From Paraburkholderia caffeinitolerans (lineage in GTDB: Bacteria; Pseudomonadota; Gammaproteobacteria; Burkholderiales; Burkholderiaceae): a stretch of 64,000 bases of DNA. Below are positions 8,486 through 16,369 of this stretch, piece by piece. The notes beneath the pieces were generated by a model, which saw only the letters and a list, made by a program, of their open reading frames with translations, ran no database searches and had not been told where the DNA came from. Where the stretch lies: assembly GCF_902859945.1 (NCBI RefSeq), contig NZ_CADIKL010000039.1, positions 1 to 64,000 on the forward strand. Reading direction: 5' to 3'. Within the stretch, counting starts at the first letter, position 1. Each line of letters begins with the position of its first letter. The position numbers and the translations under genes are program-made.

Positions 8486-9502
8486 CTACCCGGCTCTGCG
8501 CGCGGCTTCCAGATTCGCGTCGAGTTGGCGCGCGAGACCGTAAAGCATGCCGAGCGCCGGCGCGGCCAAGCCCGCGCGCTGCGCGAGTTCATAGGGCGCG
8601 CCCAGCAGCGCTTCCACTTCGAGCGTGCGACCCGCCTCCACGTCTTGCAGCATGGAGGTCTTGAATGCGCCCAGCTTGCGCGTGATGGCGTTGCGCTCTT
8701 CGATGGTCATGGCAAGGCCGATGCCGAACGCCTCGCCTATCGCGCGCGCTTCAGCCATGACCGCTTTCACGAGACTCGCGGTAAGCGGGTCGTCGAGAAT
8801 CACATCGGCGCTCGAACGCGTGAGTGCGCTGATGGGGTTCATCGTCATGTTGCCCCAGAGCTTGGCCCATATTTCATGCTGGATCTGTCCGGTGGCCTGC
8901 ACCTCGAAGCCCGCCTGCGCGAGCAGCGCGCACGCTTCCTTGGCGCGCGCCGGCGTGCGCTGCGAAGCGCCGCCTACGATAAGCAGGTTGCCCCGGCCCT
9001 TGCGGATCACGCCAGGCTCCGCAATCGACGACGAGAGATGCACGACGCAGCCCGACGTCTGCGCGGGCGGCAGCGCCGCCGACACCACGCCACCTGGATC
9101 GACGGATTCGAGGTGACGGTCGTTGCCCGCACCGTGCGCGCCGCCGAACTCGGCGAGGAACCACCACGGCACGCCGTTCATCGCGGAGACGATATGCGTG
9201 TGCGGCCCGACGAGCGGCGCAAGCGAAGCGGCGGCCTGCACCAGCGCCTGGCCTTTGAGGCAGACGAACACGATGTCCTGCGCGCCGAGCGCGGCGGCGT
9301 TGTCGGTGGCGTTCACGCGGACCGTGTGGCGCGAATCTTCTTCGAGTACCGTGAGGCCATCGCGGCGAATGGCTTCGAGATGCGCGCCGCGCGCGAGCAC
9401 GTTGATGCTTGCGCCGTTGTCCGCGCGCGCGAGCCGCGCCGCAATGAGGCCGCCAATCGCGCCGGCGCCGACCACCGTAATAGTGCGTTGCGGGACATTC
9501 AC
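8486..9502 (-). CDS. Ketopantoate reductase family oxidoreductase
   Basis: NADPH-dependent 2-oxoacid reductase of the ApbA/PanE superfamily, 338 residues. The nucleotide-binding glycine loop VVGAGAIGGLIAARLA is at residues 10-25 and the C-terminal helical domain contains AKLWGNMTMNPISALT, holding the lysine and asparagine typical of the family. The ATG is 3 bp downstream of the class II aldolase gene stop, so the pair is co-transcribed. Because it is linked to an aldolase rather than to panB/panC, it more likely reduces a hydroxy- or keto-acid in a catabolic route than makes pantoate; that is an inference. Confidence 0.85.
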   Translation of the reverse strand: MNVPQRTITVVGAGAIGGLIAARLARADNGASINVLARGAHLEAIRRDGLTVLEEDSRHTVRVNATDNAAALGAQDIVFVCLKGQALVQAAASLAPLVGPHTHIVSAMNGVPWWFLAEFGGAHGAGNDRHLESVDPGGVVSAALPPAQTSGCVVHLSSSIAEPGVIRKGRGNLLIVGGASQRTPARAKEACALLAQAGFEVQATGQIQHEIWAKLWGNMTMNPISALTRSSADVILDDPLTASLVKAVMAEARAIGEAFGIGLAMTIEERNAITRKLGAFKTSMLQDVEAGRTLEVEALLGAPYELAQRAGLAAPALGMLYGLARQLDANLEAARRAG

Positions 9503-9505
9503 GGC

Positions 9506-10279
9506 TTACTCCTTGTATGAAGGGTCGATGCGTTCCACGCGCCGGATCAGCGCTGCGAGCACGTTCTCGCCGGCGCCATGCGCGGGCGAGAACTGCAGGG
9601 CATCGCGCGTGGAGCGCGCGGTGATGGCTGGGTCGATAGGTATGGTCTGGCCGCGCATCGAGTCGGTGACGCACTGGATCTCGCACGCGCGGTTGAGCGT
9701 CCAGAGCAGCACGAACGCGTGCGCGAGGCTCGTGCCGTGCGCGAGCAGGCCGTGATTGCGCAGGATCAGCAGGCGGTGGTCGCCCATCGACTTCAACAGC
9801 CGCGGCTTTTCTTCGTCGTGCACGGTGATGCCTTCGAAGTCGTGGTAAGCCACCATGCCGTGCAACTGCGCCGAATAAAAATTCGTGTACGCGAGGCCGC
9901 TTTCCATGCACGCAACCGCAAGACCCGCCGTGGTGTGCGTGTGCATCACGCAATGCGCGTCTTCCATGTGGGCGTGAATCGCGCTGTGGATCACGAAGCC
10001 GGCCGGATTGATCGGATAGTCGCTAGGGCTCAGGATCTGGCCGTCCAGATCGACTTTCACGAGGTTCGACGCCTTGATTTCGTCATACGCGAGGCCGAAC
10101 GGGTTGATCAGGAAATGCTTCTCAGGACCGGGCACGCGCAGCGTGATGTGATTGAAGATCAACTCGGTCCAGCCCATCAGATGAAATACGCGGTAAGTGG
10201 CCGCGAGCTTTACGCGTGCGGCCCACTCCTGCGGCTCGCACCAGTGGGGGCGAGCGGCTTCGTCGGGTATTGCGCTCAT
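9506..10279 (-). CDS. Class II aldolase/adducin family protein
   Basis: Zinc-dependent aldolase-fold protein, 257 residues, the full length of the family. Metal-binding histidines are seen in CVMHTHTTAG (about residues 142-151) and in RNHGLLAHG (~190-198). The start has GGAGACGCCCC just upstream on the minus strand. It is the first gene of a two-gene leftward operon with the ketopantoate-reductase-like gene. Family members cleave phosphorylated sugars or act as decarboxylases/dehydratases; the exact substrate is not clear. Confidence 0.87.
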   Translation of the reverse strand: MSAIPDEAARPHWCEPQEWAARVKLAATYRVFHLMGWTELIFNHITLRVPGPEKHFLINPFGLAYDEIKASNLVKVDLDGQILSPSDYPINPAGFVIHSAIHAHMEDAHCVMHTHTTAGLAVACMESGLAYTNFYSAQLHGMVAYHDFEGITVHDEEKPRLLKSMGDHRLLILRNHGLLAHGTSLAHAFVLLWTLNRACEIQCVTDSMRGQTIPIDPAITARSTRDALQFSPAHGAGENVLAALIRRVERIDPSYKE

Positions 10280-10318
10280 GGGGCGTCTCCGTTTTGAGTT
10301 GGCGCGATGGCAACGATA

Positions 10319-10460
10319 TCAGACGAAATTAAAGCCGATGCCGCCAAGCGGCCCGTAGTCGGCATGGAACGTGTCGCCCGCGCGCCGCGCTTGCGCTCAC
10401 GTCGCGCGGCAGGGCCTCGCCTTCGAGATGCAGCAGATGGTCGGCCAGTGAAAACATCTC
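10319..10460 (-). pseudogene. 3' remnant of a 2-oxo-hept-4-ene-1,7-dioate hydratase (HpaH)-like gene
   Basis: The minus strand encodes RAGDTFHADYGPLGGIGFNF followed by V and a TGA stop at 10319-10321. This is the kind of C-terminus found in HpaH/MhpD-type hydratases (GDTFHADYGPLG...). Upstream the frame is lost within ~30 codons; in the neighbouring frame a fragment LADHLLHLEGEALPR resembles the preceding region of the same family. No start or full domain remains. The neighbouring gene encodes an HpaR-like regulator, which normally sits next to an hpa operon, so this looks like the scar of a deleted homoprotocatechuate pathway. Confidence 0.5.
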
Positions 10461-10578
10461 GTGACTCGTTTTCCCGAAAACACTAATATGTAAGTGAGTC
10501 TGCGCTTGCTATGATCGAGCGTCAACCACCGAGGAAGATTTCGCGGGTTTCCCCTGGAATGAAGTGAACCAAGCCACC

Positions 10579-11025
10579 ATGACCGATTCCTCCCGCACGC
10601 CTACGCGCGTCGCGCACCGCAACCTGCCCATGCTGCTGCTGCGCGCGCGCGAAAAGATGATGGAGCGCTTTCGTCCGCTGATCACGGCGCATGGGCTCAC
10701 GGAGCAGCAATGGCGCGTGATTCGCGCGCTCAACGAGAGTGGGCCGCTGGAGCCGCGCCAGATTTCCGATTTATGCACGATTTCGAGCCCGAGCATGGCG
10801 GGCGTGCTCGCGCGCATGGAGGCGCTGGGCCTCGTGACCAAGGAGCGTTTCGCCGACGACCAGCGGCGCGTGCTCGTGACGCTCACGAAGAAGAGCCACC
10901 AGCTAGTGAAGGCGATTTCGAAGGAACTGGAAGCGCGCTACAAGGCGCTGGAAGCCGAGGTGGGGCCAGAGGTCGTGGAGCGCGTGTATCAGGCCATCGA
11001 CGATTTGCTGGCCGGGCTCGAGTGA
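10579..11025 (+). CDS. hpaR: MarR family regulator, HpaR-like
   Basis: Winged-helix repressor of 148 residues. The HRNLPMLLLRAREKMMERF start, LTEQQWRVIRAL and the recognition helix region ISSPSMAGVLARMEALGLVT match HpaR, the regulator of homoprotocatechuate (4-hydroxyphenylacetate) catabolism. I use the ATG at 10579; a GTG five codons earlier (10564) directly follows GGAATGAA and is the alternative. A partial inverted repeat CACT-N8-AGTG at 10481-10496 lies in the promoter region and could be its operator. Its expected target operon is missing here apart from the hydratase remnant on the other side of the promoter. Confidence 0.8.
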   Translation: MTDSSRTPTRVAHRNLPMLLLRAREKMMERFRPLITAHGLTEQQWRVIRALNESGPLEPRQISDLCTISSPSMAGVLARMEALGLVTKERFADDQRRVLVTLTKKSHQLVKAISKELEARYKALEAEVGPEVVERVYQAIDDLLAGLE

Positions 11026-11078
11026 AGGAGTGAGCGGCGCTTAGCCGTGCTTTAGCGCCGCTTTGAAAGCGTGTGCGC

Positions 11079-11390
11079 TCAACCCAGCGCCGCGAACGCC
11101 ACATCGAGATCCGCCGCCGCGCCCGGGCGCACCACGCGCGCGACTTCCGCGCCGTCGCGCAGGAAGACGAGCGTGGGCCAGAGCTTCACGCGGAACGAGC
11201 GGCCGAGCGCGCGGCCCGGGCCGTCTTCTACCTTGATGCGGCGCACGCCGGGGTGCTTCGCGAACGCATCGCCAATCAAAGGCTGCGCGCCCTGGCAATA
11301 CCCGCACCAGTCGGTGCCGAATTCGAGCACGGCAAGACCATTCAGCGCATCGATTTCCTGGCGGGCCGGGGCTTTCGTGGCGTAACTCAT
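11079..11390 (-). CDS. Thioredoxin-like protein
   Basis: Small cytoplasmic thioredoxin-fold protein, 103 residues from the ATG at 11390, which has AGGAGATGCA directly before it; the longer upstream frame has no such site. The active-site motif is FGTDWCGYCQGAQPL, so WCGYC replaces the usual WCGPC, and the cis-proline is in LWPTLVFLRDG. Likely a thiol-disulfide oxidoreductase; the partner is unknown. It stands alone between hpaR and the methyltransferase gene. Confidence 0.85.
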   Translation of the reverse strand: MSYATKAPARQEIDALNGLAVLEFGTDWCGYCQGAQPLIGDAFAKHPGVRRIKVEDGPGRALGRSFRVKLWPTLVFLRDGAEVARVVRPGAAADLDVAFAALG

Positions 11391-11485
11391 TGCATCTCCT
11401 GTAGACATCGTCCCAGTACGATACCGCAAGCGGCTCCGGCGCGTTGGCGCTGCCGCGCGCCGTTCAGGCGCACTTCAGGCGCACT

Positions 11486-12286
11486 TCAGGCGAGCGCGCG
11501 CGCGGCAATCGTGGCGGTCGACTCGATGCGCTCGATGAGCCAGCCATCTTCGCCATGGGCGGCGGCGATGGCGTCGATTTCGGCGAGCAGCGCGTCGAGC
11601 TGGCTGCCCAGGCGCTCGCGCGAGAGGCTCGACATCGAGAGCGGGCGCGCCTTCAATTGCTCCGCGCTCACGCGTCGGTACTCGATCACTGAAATGCGCT
11701 CGATGGCGGCGAACGCCGAGCGCGCGAGCACGTCGGTGTGGCTCTCCCAGTTCGGCGAGCGGCGCATTTCGCGTGCGGGATCGGTGTTGGCGTAACGGTC
11801 GAGCAGGTCGCGATATTGCGCGGCCCAGGGGCGCTGCGGGTCGTCGAGATGCGTGGTGTTGAAGAGCGCGACGGTGCCGCGTTCGCCGAGGATCGCGTCG
11901 AGGCGCGCGAGCGTATCCACCCGATCCATCCAGTGAAACGCGCGACCGATCACGGCGAGATCGAACGTGCCGAGTGCGGGCGAGAGCTCATACGAACTGC
12001 CGCGGCGGTACTCGATATTCGGCGCGATACCCGCGCCCAGTTGCGCGGCGACTTCGAGCATGGCGGGCTCGGGGTCGATTGCCACGGCGCTGCCTACCCA
12101 GCTTGCGAACGCGAGCGAGAGCTGGCCGGGGCCGCAGCCAAGGTCGAGCAGGCGCTGCGTGCCGTCCAGGCCGGCGCGCTGCGCGACGCGGCGAATCAGG
12201 GCGGGAGAGTACGCAGGGCGGCCGCTCAGGTAATGCGGAGCGGCGTTGTGAAAGCGTTCGGGAATGAAGGGCGTGACTTGGTTCAT
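11486..12286 (-). CDS. Class I SAM-dependent methyltransferase
   Basis: Soluble methyltransferase of 266 residues. Motif I LLDLGCGPGQLSLAFA (residues ~43-58), the acidic loop AVAIDPEPAMLEVA and motif FDLAVIGRAFHWMD define the UbiE/Methyltransf_11-like SAM-binding fold. The C-terminal third is less conserved and would set the substrate, which cannot be named. No partner gene adjoins it. Confidence 0.85.
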   Translation of the reverse strand: MNQVTPFIPERFHNAAPHYLSGRPAYSPALIRRVAQRAGLDGTQRLLDLGCGPGQLSLAFASWVGSAVAIDPEPAMLEVAAQLGAGIAPNIEYRRGSSYELSPALGTFDLAVIGRAFHWMDRVDTLARLDAILGERGTVALFNTTHLDDPQRPWAAQYRDLLDRYANTDPAREMRRSPNWESHTDVLARSAFAAIERISVIEYRRVSAEQLKARPLSMSSLSRERLGSQLDALLAEIDAIAAAHGEDGWLIERIESTATIAARALA

Positions 12287-12377
12287 GGGCTCTCGGAGGA
12301 TCGGGTTCGCGGCAGACTCGCCCAGTCTGGGGGGCGTGCGTTGGCCGCGTCAAGCGGGATTGCCGCGTGTTTGCCGC

Positions 12378-12397
12378 AAAGGTGAGTCTTTTCGGGA
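12378..12397 (+). repeat. AAAGGTGAG repeat, copy 4
   Basis: AAAGGTGAGTCTTTTCGGGA, upstream of the methyltransferase gene; followed by GTGAGCGAAACGC. Confidence 0.55.
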
Positions 12398-12579
12398 GTG
12401 AGCGAAACGCAGCGTGCGAGCGCACCGTCCAGGTTTCGCGCGCGTCATGTTTCGATCACGTCTCCACAGAGAAAGTGCCCTGAAACAAGGGGAAATGTGC
12501 ACCGAATAGCCGGTAGGCGCGTTCCTCTCGCAGCGTAGCTGAGTGTGGAAACCCGCGCGCAAATGCGCTTTCTTTGTGT

Positions 12580-12600
12580 AAAGGTGAGCGTTTCCGGGAG
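12580..12600 (+). repeat. AAAGGTGAG repeat, copy 5
   Basis: AAAGGTGAGCGTTTCCGGGA, the closest match to the copy at 4075. It is preceded by TTTGTGT, echoing the CTTTGTG before copy 1. Confidence 0.6.
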
Positions 12601-12757
12601 TTTCGCTGGCGAAGGCTCGAGCGCCTTCCGCAGCGCCCTGCCACGCCACCGACTTGCGGGGTAGCGATCGAATCGACGCTTGTTTTCAGGGCTTTTCTTT
12701 GCGCACGCCATGAGCCTCGGTAAGCATGAGCAGCGCACTTATCGGCAGGATGTGCTC

Positions 12758-12777
12758 AAAGGTGAGAAGATTCAGGA
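12758..12777 (+). repeat. AAAGGTGAG repeat, copy 6 (diverged)
   Basis: AAAGGTGAGAAGATTCAGGA keeps the first half; the second half is diverged. Confidence 0.4.
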
Positions 12778-12906
12778 GCCGCCCGAGGCGCTGCCGGGCG
12801 GCCTGGCGTACCCGGCGGCGGCCAATGGACGACCGCCTGTGATGGGTATATAACAGCAGTGCGGGATTTTTTTCCACGAAGTACCAGCAAGGGGAAACGG
12901 TTCATC

Positions 12907-13182
12907 ATGACGAGCGACGACACGCAAAAGGATGACGCTCAAGCGGCAGGCGGTGGCGGGCAGAAGCAGGATCTGGAGAATCTCAACGCGGCGTTGTCGC
13001 ACGTCGACGAAGGGGTGAAGAGCGGCAGTATCGCGCGGGGCGCGGCCAAGGGTCTGGTCTTCAGCCTGATCGAGACGCTGGGCGCGCTGGTGGGCGACCC
13101 GGACCTGCCCGAACATGCGCGTTCAGGCTATGAAGGCCTGCTCGAAGCGGCGCGCGAACTGCGCGTGAAGCTGGAGCGCTGA
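12907..13182 (+). CDS. Small hypothetical protein
   Basis: Unrecognised 91-residue soluble protein with a Gln/Asp/Gly-rich first third and a probably helical remainder (LENLNAALSHVDEGVKSGSI, then LIETLGALVGDPDLPEHARS). The ATG at 12907 is preceded by AAGGGGAAACGGTTCATC; a frame extension to 12859 lacks a ribosome site. Single gene ending in a hairpin shared with the convergent YcaQ gene. Confidence 0.65.
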   Translation: MTSDDTQKDDAQAAGGGGQKQDLENLNAALSHVDEGVKSGSIARGAAKGLVFSLIETLGALVGDPDLPEHARSGYEGLLEAARELRVKLER

Positions 13183-13206
13183 GCAACCCAGGCGCTACTC
13201 AAAACC

Positions 13207-13243
13207 GCGCGGGCGGCGTGTGCAATGTGCACGCCGCCCGCGC
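13207..13243. terminator. Bidirectional terminator hairpin
   Basis: A perfect 14-bp inverted repeat (GCGCGGGCGGCGTG ... CACGCCGCCCGCGC) with a 9-base loop lies between two convergent genes. On the minus strand it runs into GGTTTTGAG; on the plus strand into CTTCGCTTTGGGG. Confidence 0.7.
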
Positions 13244-13284
13244 TTCGCTTTGGGGTTCGCGATTCAGGCTTCGGGCTTCAGGCT

Positions 13285-14568
13285 TCAAGATTCGGCGAGC
13301 AACGCATCGGCCAGCCCGGGCGGCGCCTCGCCAATCCGCAATTCCGGCGTGCCGTGCCAGTTGGCGCAACGTTGCAGCGCGCGCCGCAGATCGCTCACGA
13401 GACGGCCGCTCACGCGCACGCCCGGCTCCAGATGCAGCGACCTCAACTCGAATACCGCCTGGGCGCGATGCGCTTTCGCGTCGGCGCGGCCGATCAGTTT
13501 TCCGCGGCTCAATATCGGCAGTACGAAGTAACCGTATTTGCGCTTGTGCGCGGGCAGATAGCATTCGATCGCGTAGTCGAAACCGAATAGCGCCGTTGCG
13601 CGCTTGCGCTCCCATACGACCGGATCGAAAGGCGAGAGCAGCGTGGTGGCGGTCGAGGCCAGCGCACCGCTCGCGGCGTCGTCGATGAGCGGCGCGAAGT
13701 CGCAATGCACGAACGCATCGTGCTTCCAGTCTTCCACGCGCACGGGCACGAGTTCGCCCGCGTCGGCGAGCGCGTGCAGCGCCTCGGTGTACGGGCGGCG
13801 CGGCAGGCGGTAGTAGTCGGCGGCCCAGTCGGTGCGGATCACCCCGAGCGCCTGGCAGGTGCGCAGCAGTAGCGCGCGTTCGGCGTCCGCGCGCGCGGGC
13901 AGGTCGCGCGCGTCGTTCCAGTTGGGCAGCACGCGCTCGGTCACGTCGTAGACGCGCTGGAAGTTCTGGCGCTCGGCCACCATCAGCGCGCCGGTCGCGA
14001 ACAGCACTTCCAGATGACGCTTCTCGGGCTTCCAGTTCCACCAGCCGCTGCCTTTTTCTCCGCTTTCATCTTTCTCGCGCGCGAAATCGGCGGAGCGCAC
14101 GGGCCCGTTCGCGCGGATGCGCTCGAGCAGCGCGTCGATCTCGCGGCGATGCTTCGCATGCCACTCGGCGGCGTATTTCCAGCCCATGCCCGACGGGTCG
14201 AGCATGCGATGGCGCAGCAGGCCATAGTCCTCGATCGGCACGAAGCAGGCCTCGTGCGACCAGTATTCGAAGAGTCGGCCTTCGGCGAGATGGGCGTCGA
14301 GCCAGCGCGTGTCGTAAGCGCCGATGCGGCTGAACAGCACAAAATAAGGACTGCGCGAGACCACGTGAATCGTGTCGATTTGCAGTTGCGCCATGCGGCG
14401 GATCGCGGCGAGGACGTCGTCCTGGGTTGCCTTGCGGCGCGGCGGCGCGAGCAGCCCTTGCGCCGCGAGGTGCAGCGTGCGCGCCGCCGCGAGCGGCAGC
14501 GTCACAGTGGTGCGCGAAGGTTGCGTGCCGGGCTCGGCTTCGGTGTCGGGCGCCGCTTCGTCACGCAT
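13285..14568 (-). CDS. ycaQ: YcaQ family DNA interstrand-crosslink glycosylase
   Basis: Monofunctional DNA glycosylase of the HTH_42/AlkX family, which unhooks alkylation interstrand crosslinks. At 427 residues it has family length. The catalytic Q-hydrophobic-D motif is visible as AQLQIDTIHVVSRSPYFVL near residues 60-78, and FEYWSHEACFVPIEDYGLLR follows; the C-terminal LLSPFDPVVWERKRA and GRADAKAHR are also typical. The ATG overlaps the stop of the upstream oxidoreductase gene by 8 bp (ATGCGTGA), so it is translated from the same leftward operon. Confidence 0.88.
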   Translation of the reverse strand: MRDEAAPDTEAEPGTQPSRTTVTLPLAAARTLHLAAQGLLAPPRRKATQDDVLAAIRRMAQLQIDTIHVVSRSPYFVLFSRIGAYDTRWLDAHLAEGRLFEYWSHEACFVPIEDYGLLRHRMLDPSGMGWKYAAEWHAKHRREIDALLERIRANGPVRSADFAREKDESGEKGSGWWNWKPEKRHLEVLFATGALMVAERQNFQRVYDVTERVLPNWNDARDLPARADAERALLLRTCQALGVIRTDWAADYYRLPRRPYTEALHALADAGELVPVRVEDWKHDAFVHCDFAPLIDDAASGALASTATTLLSPFDPVVWERKRATALFGFDYAIECYLPAHKRKYGYFVLPILSRGKLIGRADAKAHRAQAVFELRSLHLEPGVRVSGRLVSDLRRALQRCANWHGTPELRIGEAPPGLADALLAES

Positions 14569-16300
14569 GCAGGCCCGCCATCGTGGCCATTGCGGCGGGC
14601 GTCACCGTCGCGCGCGGCACGCTGGCCTCGCTCAGCCACTGGTGGATCTGCGCGACCACGGCCGCGCCTTCGCCCACCGCCGCCGCGACGCGCTTGGTCG
14701 AGCCCGCGCGCGCATCGCCGATCGCGTAGATGCCGTCGATCGAGGTGGCGAGGCTGCACGAGGCGTCGTTCGCCCCGGTGAGCACGAAGCCGTTCATGTC
14801 GAGCGCCACGCCGCATTCGTGCAACCAGCCGGTGTTGGGGTCAGCGCCCGTGAAGAGGAACAGATGCCGTGCGTCGATGCGTTGCGCGCCCGACGAAGGG
14901 CACGGCGCTTTCAGATGGATGGCCGCGAGCCCTGCCTCGTCTTCCTCCAGCGCGCCGATTTCGCACGATGGATGCACCGTGACGTTGGGCAGCGAAGCAA
15001 TGCGGTCGATCAGATAGCGCGACATCGTCGATTCGAAACCGGACTTGCGGATCAGCACGTCGATATGGCGCGCGTGCGAGGAGAGATAGACGATCGCCTG
15101 GCCCGCCGAGTTGCCGCCGCCGACCAGCACGACGTTCTCGTGCTTGCAGAGCTTCGCCTCGACCGGCGAGGCCCAATAGTAGACGCCGCGCCCTGCGAAG
15201 CGGTCGAGTCCGGCGATGGCGGGCCGCCGGTAGTTCGCGCCGCTCGCGATCACCACGGTGCGCGCGCGCACGCTGCCGCTGCAGGTTTCGAGGCGGCGCG
15301 GAGATTCGTTGCAATAGAGCTTGCGCACCATGACGGGAATGGCCACGTGCGCGCCGAACTTCTGCGCCTGCACGAATGCGCGGCCCGCGAGCGCCTGGCC
15401 CGAGATGCCGGTGGGAAAGCCCAGATAGTTTTCGATGCGTGAGCTCGCGCCCGCCTGGCCGCCCGGGGCGCGCGCGTCGAGCACGATCACCGAAAGGCCC
15501 TCGGAGGCCGCGTACACCGCGGTCGCGAGGCCCGCCGGGCCGGCGCCCACCACGGCCACGTCGTAGACGCGCTCGCCGTCGAGGTCGGGCAGCAGGCCGA
15601 GGCAGGTGGCGAGTTCGGGCGAAGTGGGGTGGCGCAGCACCGTGCCGTCGGGGCAGATCACGAGCGGCAGGTCCTCGTTGCGCGCCGCGTAGCGCTCGAT
15701 TACGTTGAGCATGACGCTCTCGTCGCGCTCGTCGAACACCGTGTACGGATGGCCGTTGCGTGAGAGAAAGCCTTGCAGCGAAAGCATGCAGGGGTCGTCG
15801 TGCTTGCCGACCAGAATCGGGCCGCCCGCGCCTTTCTCGATTAGCGCGACGCGCCGCAGGATCAGCGCGCGCACGATGCGCTCGCCGAGCTCGGCTTCGG
15901 CGACGATGGCCGCGCGCAAGCGCTCGGGCGCAATCAGCAGCGCCTCGACGGGTTCGAGCGCGAGGCCGTCCACGAGTGACGGCCGGCCGGAAAGCTGGGC
16001 CACTTCGGCGAGGAAGCTGCCGGCGCCATGCTCGTTGATGACGCGCTCGTGGCCGAGCCCGTCGCGCTGAACCACCTTCACCCGGCCGGACAGCAGCACG
16101 AACATGCCAGGGCCGTTCATGCCGGTCTGGAACAGCAACTCGCCCGCCGCCCAGCGGCGCCGTTCGCCGAAGCGCGAGAGCCGCACGATCTCCTCGTCGG
16201 AGAGGATGGGGAACATCTGGTGGCGCCGCGTGGAGAGCGTCGAGAAGGGCGCTTCGGCGGCGTTGCTTGCGTCGGTTGCGTCGGTTGGAATAGCGCCCAT
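14561..16300 (-). CDS. cNMP-binding domain fused to thioredoxin-reductase-like FAD protein
   Basis: Two-part protein of 579 residues. Residues ~30-145 form a cyclic-nucleotide-binding (CRP-type) barrel (GELLFQTGMNGPGMFVLLSG, then GSFLAEVAQLSG). Residues ~245-565 are a thioredoxin-reductase-like flavoprotein: FAD loop VAVVGAGPAGLATAVYAA, NADPH loop VVLVGGGNSAGQAIVYL, and FAD-binding GIYAIGDARAGS. Where thioredoxin reductase has its redox CATC, this protein reads YYWASPVEAKLC, so the disulfide pair is absent and it cannot reduce thioredoxin by the normal route. The ATG follows GAGGAGAACCGCCTG. It sits between the DedA-rhodanese and YcaQ genes in one leftward operon. Confidence 0.88.
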   Translation of the reverse strand: MGAIPTDATDASNAAEAPFSTLSTRRHQMFPILSDEEIVRLSRFGERRRWAAGELLFQTGMNGPGMFVLLSGRVKVVQRDGLGHERVINEHGAGSFLAEVAQLSGRPSLVDGLALEPVEALLIAPERLRAAIVAEAELGERIVRALILRRVALIEKGAGGPILVGKHDDPCMLSLQGFLSRNGHPYTVFDERDESVMLNVIERYAARNEDLPLVICPDGTVLRHPTSPELATCLGLLPDLDGERVYDVAVVGAGPAGLATAVYAASEGLSVIVLDARAPGGQAGASSRIENYLGFPTGISGQALAGRAFVQAQKFGAHVAIPVMVRKLYCNESPRRLETCSGSVRARTVVIASGANYRRPAIAGLDRFAGRGVYYWASPVEAKLCKHENVVLVGGGNSAGQAIVYLSSHARHIDVLIRKSGFESTMSRYLIDRIASLPNVTVHPSCEIGALEEDEAGLAAIHLKAPCPSSGAQRIDARHLFLFTGADPNTGWLHECGVALDMNGFVLTGANDASCSLATSIDGIYAIGDARAGSTKRVAAAVGEGAAVVAQIHQWLSEASVPRATVTPAAMATMAGLHA

Positions 16301-16369
16301 CAGGCGGTTCTCCTCATGCGCGTGGCGGCGCGAGAGACGCCGCGCGGGATCAGCGTGGAGCTGTGCGGA

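Larger units (their letters stand above)
12287..12906. other. Gene-free stretch with AAAGGTGAG repeats
   Basis: About 620 bp without a convincing coding frame on either strand. It carries three of the six AAAGGTGAG repeat copies found in the window, spaced ~200 and ~180 bp apart. No RNA gene recognised. Confidence 0.6.
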
